Both the position numbers and the translations under genes were made by a program. DNA of 64,000 nucleotides from Acinetobacter genomosp. 15BJ (GTDB lineage Bacteria; Pseudomonadota; Gammaproteobacteria; Pseudomonadales; Moraxellaceae), in contig NZ_KE007347.1 in assembly GCF_000400715.1 (NCBI RefSeq), positions 1,063,680 through 1,127,679 of the forward strand, in the 5' to 3' direction. The notes under the pieces are model-generated. The model did no database searches, had not been told where the DNA came from, and was given only the letters and a program-made list of their open reading frames with translations. This document shows, piece after piece, positions 17,948-25,617 of the stretch (within the stretch, counting starts at the first letter, position 1; every line of letters begins with the position of its first letter).

Positions 17948-18322
17948 AACAAAAAGCCCATCATTCGATGAGCTCAGTCTTCAGAATTTTATACTAAGAA
18001 ATATATACGTATTTTTTCGATAGATGTTGGTTAGCTATCTTTGTAGTTTCAGAGTATGGCAATTCAGCACATAGCCAAAATCGGTATATATTTTCACCAA
18101 AGAATATATGTCTGTCGGTTATAAGTTGATGTTTTTCTAGGATCTATTTCACTTGCTTGGTAATAAGTCTCTTCACGATTAGCAACCATTTCACCATCAA
18201 AATTACCATCAACACCAATAAGTATCTTAACAATCCATAAAATTATAAATTTCAGCTTAACATATAAAGCAAAAAGCCCCACCAATGGCAACGCGTAAAA
18301 GAAAACCTCCCGAAGGAGGTCT
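17948..18322. repeat. Copy A of a duplicated segment
   Basis: The DNA from the hairpin AAAAGCCCATCATTCGATGA to the hairpin ACCTCCCGAAGGAGGT is repeated in the same orientation at 19399-19751 with substitutions, a deletion of about 85 bases in the other copy and a microsatellite replacement. The two copies bracket the gene at 18344-19174. Confidence 0.8.
17994..18291 (-). pseudogene. Frameshifted small ORF inside duplicated segment, copy A
   Basis: From 18291 the frame reads KLKFIILWIVKILIGVDGNF then DGEMVANREETYYQASEIDP and reaches a stop at 18094. After a one-base shift near 18100 it continues FGENIYRFWLCAELPYSETT then KIANQHLSKKYVYIS to TAG at 17994. Copy B at 19441-19712 preserves both parts (GEMVANREETHYQASEV and LCAEFLYSETTKIANQHLSK), which shows they were once one protein. 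A hydrophobic N-terminal helix is present. Function unknown. Confidence 0.65.
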
Positions 18323-18343
18323 TACGTTACAGCGAAATAATAC

Positions 18344-19174
18344 TTACAAAATTAAATTACCGCAGATGTCTGTTGTTCCTGCTGGATATTCGAGTTTTAT
18401 TCGAGAATGATCAGTAATAACTTCTGTTGAAAATTCTGAACCAATATCATTAACAAGCTGTGACACCATACTTGTTGAAACAAAAAATGCACTCTGTAGT
18501 AAATTATTAAAATTATACAAATAACCTAGATCAACACCATTTAACACAAAGCCAATTTGCTTTGTGTTTTGATTAATATAAATACCAATACGTTGAAGCT
18601 CTAATGATGTTTCATTAATTGCATAAAGTTTTTGGAAAAAATCTAAAGTCCCCGAAGTTGAAACATGAGCTACTTTTACAACAATAGCATTCCCCCAAAT
18701 TGTATCATCTAGCTCATTTATACTTTGATTAGTTGCAAAACCACAACCAATCATTAAATATGTGCCATCGGATAAAACACCATAGACCCCACTTTCAATT
18801 AAAATACCTGTGTTTGCTTCAGGCAAATTTGTAAGTGGCCGCAAAGGCAAAACATTTAGTTCATTTTCAAAAGCCACAATACCTGTTGGTGAAATACTTT
18901 TTTCACCTTCGAGAGTTTGAATCACACCATTATTCAAATCTTTAATTTGCGTAATCAACGCTTTGCTATATGCAGCAAAAAATACACTTTCTTGATTAGC
19001 TTGAGCTTTAAAACTGAACTTCTGACCTTCCACAACAGGATACTTGCAATAATGCGGATAAAGAGAGGAAATATCTTCTGCAGTTGCATCAAAATCATAA
19101 GAACACAAATGATTTGTTGGACAAGTCGCACCACTCATAACTTTTGCAGATTTTTCTAATAATGTATTAAGCAT
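18344..19174 (-). CDS. DUF4882-like protein
   Basis: A 276-residue protein resembling the Acinetobacter DUF4882 family. Family-like stretches are CSYDFDATAEDISSLYP near residue 24, GVYGVLSDGTYLMIG, the conserved IGIYINQNTKQIGFVLNGVD around residue 195, and the ending YPAGTTDICG. Family members I recall start with a signal peptide; this one begins MLNTLLEKSAKVMSGATCPT with none visible, so it may be intracellular or have lost its leader. Predicted mostly beta, lectin-like in pattern. It sits between the two copies of a duplicated segment in the island. Function unknown. Confidence 0.6.
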   Translation of the reverse strand: MLNTLLEKSAKVMSGATCPTNHLCSYDFDATAEDISSLYPHYCKYPVVEGQKFSFKAQANQESVFFAAYSKALITQIKDLNNGVIQTLEGEKSISPTGIVAFENELNVLPLRPLTNLPEANTGILIESGVYGVLSDGTYLMIGCGFATNQSINELDDTIWGNAIVVKVAHVSTSGTLDFFQKLYAINETSLELQRIGIYINQNTKQIGFVLNGVDLGYLYNFNNLLQSAFFVSTSMVSQLVNDIGSEFSTEVITDHSRIKLEYPAGTTDICGNLIL

Positions 19175-19440
19175 AGTTTTTCCTTATTAATTAATAAAAT
19201 ATACAATTTTTTTGTACAACTTGATTATGTAACAAATTCAAAATACATACAAGCAATTCAAACACCAAAAATAAAATAAAATATTTTTATATTTTTTACA
19301 TATAAATCAATATCTTATAACATGCAAAAAATATAAACTCCAAGCCAGATTACATAATTTGTTCGTGCATTTCACAAGTACATTTAAATATTTCTGATAA
19401 CAAAAAAGCCCATCGTTCGATGAGCTCAGTCTTCAAAATT

Positions 19441-19712
19441 TTAAACGAAGAAATATACGTATTTTTTCGATAGATGTTGGTTTGCTATCTTTGTAGTTTC
19501 AGAGTATAGAAATTCAGCACAAAGTCATAAGTCATAAGTCATAAGTCATAAGTCATAAGTCATAAGTCATAAGTCATAAGTCATAAGTCATAAGTTTTTC
19601 ACCCATAATGTAAATTTGTCGATTGTATGTCGGTGTTTTACTAGAATTGACTTCACTTGCTTGGTAATGAGTCTCTTCACGATTAGCAACCATTTCACCA
19701 TCTAAATTCCCA
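19441..19712 (-). pseudogene. Copy B of the small island ORF, split by a microsatellite
   Basis: The minus strand reads GEMVANREETHYQASEVNSS then KTPTYNRQIYIMGEKLMTYD and stops in the 7-base repeat. Beyond the array the related frame resumes LCAEFLYSETTKIANQHLSK then KYVYFFV and a stop at 19441. The hydrophobic N-terminus present in copy A is deleted. Non-functional. Confidence 0.65.
19526..19595. repeat. Microsatellite: ten perfect CATAAGT units
   Basis: Ten uninterrupted copies of the 7-base unit CATAAGT, plus a partial AAGT before the first. All units are identical, which implies recent expansion by slippage. The unit is absent from copy A of the duplicated segment. Confidence 0.97.
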
Positions 19713-19799
19713 CCAATGGCAGGGTGTAAAGAAAGCCTCCTGAAGGATACTTTCTTTTTTAGCTAGATGTATTAGTAAAAATTTTGTTTATCCAATATT

Positions 19800-20810
19800 C
19801 TATAGCCTCCAGAGCATCAACCCAGTCTGATATCCTGCTCCCAAAGTCCATAACACAATTATATCACCAGATTCTATCAACCCTTTTTTAAGCCTACTTT
19901 CATATGCAATGAACAAGCTATTAGCTCCTGTATATCCATACACATCTCCAATATATTCAATTTTTTCCCATGGGATGTTCTTTTTTTCTTGAAGAATATT
20001 GATATTCATCTTCGTAAATTGTGAAAGTAAAAAGCATGAAATATCCTCTATTTTTAAGTTATTTTTTTCTAATAATTCATCAAGTGCAACTGCCGCAAAT
20101 TCAACACTTTCAATACCACTAAATGTAGCCCAATGGATTTTTTCATTTACAGTCTCGGAACAAGAAAATCCTTTTGGAGGTAAAACAATTGTATCGGCAA
20201 AGCTACTATCTGTTTGGTAAACACGATCAATCATTCCTGACTCTGAATCATCCAAAACCTTTTCAATTATAATTGCTGCTGCCGCATCTCCAACAATAGT
20301 TGATGGTATTGGTGTATTTTCACTGCCTATTTTACTTAACTGATCAGCACCTATAACTAAAGCACGCTTGTATGATTCTTTAGATTGCAACAGGACTGAT
20401 GCTTGTTCTAACGCTAGAAACATGCCTAGACAATTTGCATTAACATCAAAACAAACACATTCTTTCTTTAATTTTAGAGCTGAATGTAGCCACATTGCAT
20501 TAGTCGGAGATAAGTATTCTAAGGTCGTTGATGCAAAAATAATAATGTCGATATCACCATCATTAATATTATGCTCTTTTAATACTTTTTTTGAAGCATT
20601 AATCGCCATTGTTAGCGCATTTTCTTCATTTCCAACAATAACATACCTCTTATCACGACCAACTTTTTCCAATATACCCTTAACTTTATCATCATTTTCA
20701 AACCGCCTTAGAAAATAGTCATTATCACGAATTGTTTGAGGGTGATATATATCAACAGCAGCAATTTTTAAGGAATCTTTTCGTTGTTGATTGGTTTTAT
20801 ATGTATTCAT
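19800..20810 (-). CDS. KAS III (FabH)-like condensing enzyme with altered active site
   Basis: A 336-residue thiolase-fold protein. The catalytic Cys is present (C127 in FDVNANCLGM, matching DVxAACAGF of FabH), as is the GDAAAA motif at 174-179. Where FabH has HQAN the protein has SQFT (residues 263-266), and where FabH has GNTSAAS it has GYTGANS (292-298), so the His and Asn needed for malonyl decarboxylation are missing. It may therefore be an acyltransferase or a divergent starter enzyme rather than a fatty-acid initiator. The gene is very A/T-rich, has no biosynthetic neighbours, and lies beside a phage-integrase stub, all suggesting acquisition by transfer. Confidence 0.75.
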   Translation of the reverse strand: MNTYKTNQQRKDSLKIAAVDIYHPQTIRDNDYFLRRFENDDKVKGILEKVGRDKRYVIVGNEENALTMAINASKKVLKEHNINDGDIDIIIFASTTLEYLSPTNAMWLHSALKLKKECVCFDVNANCLGMFLALEQASVLLQSKESYKRALVIGADQLSKIGSENTPIPSTIVGDAAAAIIIEKVLDDSESGMIDRVYQTDSSFADTIVLPPKGFSCSETVNEKIHWATFSGIESVEFAAVALDELLEKNNLKIEDISCFLLSQFTKMNINILQEKKNIPWEKIEYIGDVYGYTGANSLFIAYESRLKKGLIESGDIIVLWTLGAGYQTGLMLWRL

Positions 20811-21220
20811 TATGTATTTTACTACTTTTATAAGTCTAAATTTAATTATAACCCATTCTGATTACTAAAAACCGAGAAAGAGTTTAAAATAGGTTTAGAT
20901 CCAAATATTTTGGTAACAATTAAAAACCTATTAGTGATTATTTTTAAAAAATTCGATGCCAATCGTTATTTTAAGTTAATAGTAGTGTTATTTTTATTTC
21001 TTATTAAAAAATAAAATAGTAGTTCAGGTAATGATTATACACATCACAAGTACATTTAATTGAGATATTAAAAAACAATATATCGCTTATTTTTTGTATC
21101 CTTATAAAGATTATTAATGTAAAAAACAAAAAAACTGCAAAATGCGAGCTTTTAAATAGTGGATTACTATAACTTAGTCCACTATAACAAAAATATGCAA
21201 CATTCTGCTCGACCAGTCAA
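20811..21220. other. A/T-rich intergenic region
   Basis: No gene is seen. It contains the presumed promoter of the KAS III-like gene next to 20811 and long A/T runs typical of island spacer DNA. Confidence 0.5.
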
Positions 21221-21451
21221 TTACTGTATTTTTAATCTTTTATCGTAGCCGTTGAGATGAGATCGAGCGCAGTTAATCATCATATGTGTCATTTGTTTTG
21301 ATTGCTTTGTGATATCTGCTAATGATCTATTCTCAACCTTGTGCTTGATCAAAAGCATTAGAGCAAACTTCAAGGTGTAACCAAGTGTTTGTGATCTACC
21401 ACTAAGCTCAGGTAAATGCTGTTGAAGCTTACTAGGGAAAATCTTTGACAT
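21221..21451 (-). CDS. Hypothetical basic protein (76 residues)
   Basis: A 76-residue Lys/Leu-rich, apparently helical protein (MSKIFPSKLQQHLPELSGRS, then LKFALMLLIKHKVENRS). Not recognised. Its start overlaps the region where the integrase remnant begins on the other strand, so it may be a fragment exposed by a rearrangement. No clear ribosome binding site. Confidence 0.3.
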   Translation of the reverse strand: MSKIFPSKLQQHLPELSGRSQTLGYTLKFALMLLIKHKVENRSLADITKQSKQMTHMMINCARSHLNGYDKRLKIQ

Positions 21452-21689
21452 TACGATCAGTAAGGACTTACCAGAAATAAAGTCTAATGCTTATCCTAGT
21501 TACGCCTCTAGGCAAATGCTAACCTTTCAAAAGATACCTGCCCTATCAATTTTCTTACACAAAAAAGCTGGTCATAGTGTTCAGGCATTAGATGGTCATA
21601 CGACAGAAGCCTTGACTGAAAAATACGCGAGTGAGCATGAGATTTTATGGAATGATGTAGACGTTGGAATTAAGCTTCCATTTGCCTAA
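21450..21689 (+). pseudogene. C-terminal stub of a phage-type tyrosine integrase
   Basis: The plus strand reads ITISKDLPEIKSNAYPSYAS, then MLTFQKIPALSIFLHKKAGH, then SVQALDGHTTEALTEKYASE and ends DVDVGIKLPFA. It matches the ending of Acinetobacter phage integrases (TFHEIR...LHKKAG...LAGH...MTEKYA...W-DVDVGVKLPF). The Tyr of TEKYA would be the recombination nucleophile. The Arg of HEIR is lost (FQKIP), and everything upstream is missing. It marks one end of a former prophage or integrative element. Confidence 0.72.
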
Positions 21690-21889
21690 ATGACAGAAAT
21701 ACTTACTGCAAAGCCCCTTAGTAAGTATTTGTTTTCTATAGATTCAATCAGTTCAAATTTCATTATAAAACAGCAGAAAGATAAACCATAAAAGTAATAT
21801 ATTTCAAATGGTTATGTTTATTTTTAAGCGCATTTACATCATTTTTGATTATAAATACCATACTTCTTTTAGTGAATATCCTATAGAAA

Positions 21890-21920
21890 TAAAAAAGAGC
21901 ACTATACAGTGCCCTTTTTC
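21890..21920 (-). terminator. Terminator after the nitroreductase-family gene
   Basis: Stem GCACT-ATAC-AGTGC flanked by AAAAAGA and CCTTTTT, 15 bases beyond the stop at 21936. Confidence 0.7.
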
Positions 21921-21935
21921 ACTACCCGTTTTAAC

Positions 21936-22532
21936 TTAGTTAAAAGTTTTGAAACGTGCAGAATCATCCATATATGTTTTCTCACCTGCCGCTGCTTCGA
22001 TTGAACCGAATACAAGCTGAGCACGTAATTTCCAGTTTGCTGGAATATCAAAAGTTTCAGCAACTTCTGCATCAATAATTGGGTTGTAGTGCTGTAATGA
22101 TGCACCTACACCGATTTCTGATAAAGCAGTCCAAGTAGCAAACTGTGCAATTGCACTTGAGTGCTCAGACCAAACTGGGAAGTTATCTGCATATAATGCA
22201 AATTGCTCTTGTAGACCTTTTACAACATCTTGATCTTCATAAAATAACGCTGTACCAAAACCAGCAGCAAAGCTATCAATTTTTGCACTTGTATTTGCAA
22301 AAGCTTCTGCAGGAATCATTTTACGTAAAGTTTCACGTACGATTTCCCAAAATTTAACATGAGAGTTGCCATACAAAGTCACAACACGTGAAGTCTGTGA
22401 GTTGAATGATGATGGGCTTTGTTTTACCGCTTCACGGATGGTCTCTTCAATTTTAGTTTGGTCAACTGTAAGGTTTTTACCAATCGCATAAATGGTACGG
22501 CGTGATTTAATGCTATTTAAGAAGTTGCTCAT
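21936..22532 (-). CDS. Nitroreductase family protein (Frm2/Hbn1-like)
   Basis: A 198-residue single-domain FMN-dependent oxidoreductase. Flavin-binding features are SIKSRRTIYAIGKNL near the N-terminus, VKQSPSSFNSQTSRVVTLYG around residue 38, and SALSEIGVGASLQHYNP-type sequence near residue 138. The sequence fits the fungal-type Frm2/Hbn1 and bacterial YdgI/YodC branch, which reduces nitro compounds or quinones with NAD(P)H. Monocistronic with its own terminator; it begins ordinary chromosome to the right of the island. Confidence 0.85.
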   Translation of the reverse strand: MSNFLNSIKSRRTIYAIGKNLTVDQTKIEETIREAVKQSPSSFNSQTSRVVTLYGNSHVKFWEIVRETLRKMIPAEAFANTSAKIDSFAAGFGTALFYEDQDVVKGLQEQFALYADNFPVWSEHSSAIAQFATWTALSEIGVGASLQHYNPIIDAEVAETFDIPANWKLRAQLVFGSIEAAAGEKTYMDDSARFKTFN

Positions 22533-22671
22533 GTTGTTATTCCTACCTATGTGCCCTTTGGGGCGTTATCTTGGATTGAATGTAGTGTATAACGACGCAT
22601 TTTTTAGGAATAGTCTAAAAAACATGACAGATCGTTTTATTTTTGAAACAGTCTTATTTTTTATTCGAAAT

Positions 22672-22702
22672 AAAAAACTCCACATGTCGTGGAGTCTTTT
22701 TT
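22672..22702 (-). terminator. Terminator after ftsY
   Basis: Stem ACTCCAC / GTGGAGT around ATGTC with A and T tracts, 13 bases beyond the ftsY stop. Confidence 0.85.
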
Positions 22703-22714
22703 AACACAATTTAA

Positions 22715-23833
22715 TTACTTATCGGTTTCAAATAATGCAGCAACGAATGATTTAGCTGAGAAAGGGCGTAAATCATCAATCTTCTCACCCACACCAATAT
22801 AACGAATCGGCACATGGGTACGACTTGCAATATTAAATAACACGCCGCCTTTTGCTGTACCATCAAGCTTGGTAATGGTAATCCCGGTTAAACCAACTGC
22901 CTCGTCAAACAGCTGAACTTGGTTAATTGCATTTTGACCCGTGCCAGCATCAACGATGAGCATAATTTCATGCGGCGCAGTTGCATCAATCTTTTGCATC
23001 ACACGCTTCACTTTTTTCAGCTCTTCCATCAAGTTGGCTTTATTCTGTAAGCGTCCCGCAGTATCCGCAATCAAGACATCAATGCCTTTGGCACGCGCAC
23101 TTTCAAAAGCATCAAAAATAACCGAAGCACTGTCTGCACCATGGCCTTGAGCAACTACGGGGATGTCATTACGCTCACCCCAAATTTGCAGTTGTTCAGT
23201 CGCTGCCGCACGGAACGTATCACCTGCAGCAAGCATGACTTTCTTGCCTTCGCCTTGTAAACGCTTCGCCAATTTACCGATAGTTGTGGTTTTACCCACA
23301 CCATTTACACCAACCATGAGAATCACATAAGGCGATTTGTTAGGATCGATATGCAGTGGTTTAACACGCGGTGCGAGTAAAGCGACCAATTCTTCTTGCA
23401 GTGCTTTGTACAACGCATGGGAATAAATCAAATCACCACGAGCTGTTCTTTCAGTCAAATTCGCAATAATGGTTTTGGTTGCATCTACACCAATATCAGC
23501 AACCAACATTTGCTCTTCAACTTCTTCTAATAATTCGTCATCAATCTCTTTACCACCGATCAAGATGTTGACCATTCCATCGGTGAAACTACGACGTGTT
23601 TTAGTCAAACCATCTTTCATGCGGCCAAAGAATCCCGTAGCTTGGGTTTCTTCTTCAACAGCAGGTGCTGTTGCTGCAATTGTTACAGGTGCTGGGGTCT
23701 CAACTGTAGTTTTTACAACTGGCTCATCAATAATGGGAACATCGACAGCAGGTAAATTCGGTAATGTGACATCATCATCACCAATGTCAGCATCTATCAA
23801 GAATTTATTTTGCATATTCGATTGCTGTTGCAT
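22715..23833 (-). CDS. ftsY: Signal recognition particle receptor FtsY
   Basis: The 372-residue SRP receptor GTPase that delivers ribosome-nascent chain complexes to the Sec translocon at the inner membrane. The N-terminal A domain (to about residue 75) is acidic and Pro/Val/Thr-rich. The N domain follows, then the G domain with GVNGVGKTTT (G1), AAGDTFRAAATEQL, DTAGRLQNKANLM (G3) and TKLDGTAKGG (G4). Length and motifs are normal. Monocistronic. Confidence 0.97.
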   Translation of the reverse strand: MQQQSNMQNKFLIDADIGDDDVTLPNLPAVDVPIIDEPVVKTTVETPAPVTIAATAPAVEEETQATGFFGRMKDGLTKTRRSFTDGMVNILIGGKEIDDELLEEVEEQMLVADIGVDATKTIIANLTERTARGDLIYSHALYKALQEELVALLAPRVKPLHIDPNKSPYVILMVGVNGVGKTTTIGKLAKRLQGEGKKVMLAAGDTFRAAATEQLQIWGERNDIPVVAQGHGADSASVIFDAFESARAKGIDVLIADTAGRLQNKANLMEELKKVKRVMQKIDATAPHEIMLIVDAGTGQNAINQVQLFDEAVGLTGITITKLDGTAKGGVLFNIASRTHVPIRYIGVGEKIDDLRPFSAKSFVAALFETDK

Positions 23834-23952
23834 GTCGATTCCTTGAGAATAAAGCAGCTTTTTAAAAAGACCGCTAGTCTAGCATAAATTGATTTCTTTT
23901 TTCCGACAGAGGCAAACCATTCATTTATAAATAAAAATGAATCGTTTAAAAC

Positions 23953-24282
23953 TCACTCATCTTCTTTAGCCATCGCCGGGTATTGTTTAATACGATTCGA
24001 TTCAAATTGGTAAGCATTTAAAAGCTTTAGATAATCTACACGTCGAATTTTAGCCTGTTCCAAAGTATCTTCGGCCAAATGCTGTGTTCTTGGATGGCTC
24101 GCCTGCTGTGCGTACTGAACAACTTTTTGATACTGCACTGTGTTAATTGGACGTTGTAATGCGTTATACGCAAGTATAAAAATAGACAAAATAATAATAC
24201 CGACCAAAACATTATAAAATTGGTCCAACTTAAATCCTAATTTGGATTGCATAACCTTATGTTTAAAAATTATAGACAACAT
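23953..24282 (-). CDS. Hypothetical single-pass membrane protein
   Basis: A 109-residue protein with one transmembrane helix (about residues 24-42, VLVGIIILSIFILAYNAL) and a basic, helical C-terminal part rich in Gln. Not a named family to my eye; probably conserved in Acinetobacter. A GAGGT ribosome binding site lies about six bases before ATG 24282. It lies upstream of ftsY on the same strand but 119 bases away. Confidence 0.6.
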   Translation of the reverse strand: MLSIIFKHKVMQSKLGFKLDQFYNVLVGIIILSIFILAYNALQRPINTVQYQKVVQYAQQASHPRTQHLAEDTLEQAKIRRVDYLKLLNAYQFESNRIKQYPAMAKEDE

Positions 24283-24338
24283 AATCTACCTCGAATTAGA
24301 GGTAGTGTAAGTCTCTGATTCGCTAAGGACAAGCACAA

Positions 24339-24374
24339 CGTTCAATAAGTCACAATTCCACAACTTATTGAACG
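24339..24374. repeat. Perfect 12-base inverted repeat between two small genes
   Basis: CGTTCAATAAGT and ACTTATTGAACG are separated by 12 bases. There is no T tract, so it is not a standard intrinsic terminator. It lies 19 bases downstream of the gene at 24394-24753. Confidence 0.8.
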
Positions 24375-24393
24375 CACACTACTTTAGCAATGA

Positions 24394-24753
24394 TTAACTT
24401 ACTAATGTACGAACAAAGGAAAAGTACAAAATAAATGCAATAATCACCAAGGTAATAAAAATGGCAAACATCCCGACACCACTTTCAGCATCTGCAGGAT
24501 GCAAGTCATCATCATCGGCAATATTTTTCAACTCTCCATCGTAGATCCTATAAAACTGATCTTTTTGTTCAGGACTTAAATGACTCGCAAAGTCATACAC
24601 CCGTTTACGTTGTGCTAAGCAATAATCACCCAAGTGAATTTCTTGATGGAAAATGGCTTCATCAAGTAATTGACGATGATGATGAGCTAACGCAATAATT
24701 TGACTTTCTAATGGTGGGACATCCACAGTTACGCCATCAATGATATTGGACAT
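24394..24753 (-). CDS. Hypothetical tail-anchored membrane protein
   Basis: A 119-residue protein with a long polar N-terminal domain (HHHRQLLDEAIFHQEIHLGD, DFASHLSPEQKDQFYRIYDG) and one C-terminal transmembrane helix (about residues 93-112, GMFAIFITLVIIAFILYFSF). The soluble part would face the cytoplasm. ATG 24753 is chosen because an AAGGAG ribosome binding site precedes it; a longer frame to 24810 lacks one. Not recognised. Confidence 0.6.
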   Translation of the reverse strand: MSNIIDGVTVDVPPLESQIIALAHHHRQLLDEAIFHQEIHLGDYCLAQRKRVYDFASHLSPEQKDQFYRIYDGELKNIADDDDLHPADAESGVGMFAIFITLVIIAFILYFSFVRTLVS

Positions 24754-24979
24754 GTTATTCTCCTTTTCTATTATTCTCAGTTTGATTTTACTTAAAATTA
24801 TTTGCGACATATGTTTAATCGTGTAAGATTTTATTTACGTAATGACACCGAATATATTTGACAATTCAATCAATTTTGTCATAATAATTTAACAAATCTA
24901 AGTTAAAGTAGCTTAAATTCAAAGTAGAGTAACTTTGAATAGAATTTGCGGTAATCATAATTAAAATAAGGAGTTATAT

Positions 24980-25213
24980 ATGATTCAACAATTTACACAC
25001 CATGAACTAGAGCATGTATATGCAAATGCGGTAAATACAATTCAATCGCAAAAAAACTTCCAAGATGCAGTGAAAGAGCTTGAAGAAGTAGCTAAAGCAG
25101 GTCACGGTAAAGCGGCATTATTTTTAGCAGAGTTGTATTATCAAGGCTTCCGAGTAGAACGTGATTCCTTGAAAGCACAGTATTGGCAGAAGATGGCAAC
25201 CTTACAAGCATAA
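24980..25213 (+). CDS. Small Sel1-repeat-like protein
   Basis: A 77-residue soluble helical protein. The segment AKAGHGKAALFLAELYYQGF then RVERDSLKAQYWQKMA is a Sel1-like (TPR-related) repeat: A..G...A...L..LY..G.....D...A..W...A. One repeat only, so it is likely an adaptor or part of an oligomer. An AAGGAG ribosome binding site precedes the ATG. A terminator follows at once, then a 97-base tandem repeat array. Confidence 0.7.
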   Translation: MIQQFTHHELEHVYANAVNTIQSQKNFQDAVKELEEVAKAGHGKAALFLAELYYQGFRVERDSLKAQYWQKMATLQA

Positions 25214-25214
25214 T

Positions 25215-25242
25215 GAAACGTCACTTAGGTGGCGTTTTTTAA
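25215..25242 (+). terminator. Terminator of the Sel1-like gene
   Basis: Stem AACGTCAC / GTGGCGTT (one mismatch) around TTAG, followed by TTTT. Its 3' half begins the first unit of the tandem repeat array. Confidence 0.7.
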
Positions 25243-25505
25243 TACCTGCGTAAAACGAATCAACACTGTTCTTTCATATTCCTGACTTGCGCTGTGCCAA
25301 AGCTTTGTCGCTTTGTCTTGCTCAGGTGGCGTTTTTTAATACCTACATAAAACGAATCAACACGGTTCTTTCATATTCCTGACTTGCGCTGCATCAAAGC
25401 TTATTCGCTTTGTCTTGCTCAGGTGGCGTTTTTTAATACCTACGTAAAACGAATCAACATCATTCTTTCATATTCTTGACTTGCGCTGTGCCAAAGCTTT
25501 GTCGC
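25227..25505. repeat. Three tandem copies of a 97-base repeat
   Basis: Units start at 25227, 25324 and 25421, each beginning AGGTGGCGTTTTTTAATACC and including AAAACGAATCAACA, TGACTTGCGCTG and CAAAGCTT. The first two are full length (97 bases); the third breaks off near 25505. Units differ at several positions, so the duplication is not brand new. It covers the 3' arm and T tract of the upstream gene's terminator. Confidence 0.95.
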
Positions 25506-25617
25506 GTGGATGAGATACTTACAATATTTGCTTACGATTTAGATCAATTGTTTAAACATAACTGCCATCTATCTTTCTTATAATAAAACATAAGTTTAAG
25601 AATATTAGTTTAATAAC

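Larger units (their letters stand above)
19399..19751. repeat. Copy B of the duplicated segment
   Basis: Direct repeat of 17948-18322. Differences include a deletion of about 85 bases near 19710 (the N-terminal coding part in copy A), scattered substitutions, and ten tandem 7-base units at 19526-19595 in place of about 20 bases of copy A. Confidence 0.8.

Noticed and set aside
19526..19595. Phase-variable on/off switch at the 7-base repeat
   Set aside because: Cycling through seven codons exposes a stop (TGA or TAA) in every frame on both strands, so no repeat number gives an open gene.
23469..23846. 125-codon frame antisense to ftsY
   Set aside because: It lies wholly over the conserved ftsY gene and has low-complexity Ser/Thr/Val composition typical of antisense translation.
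25227..25505. CRISPR array
   Set aside because: The three units are adjacent 97-base repeats with no unique spacers and no cas genes nearby.
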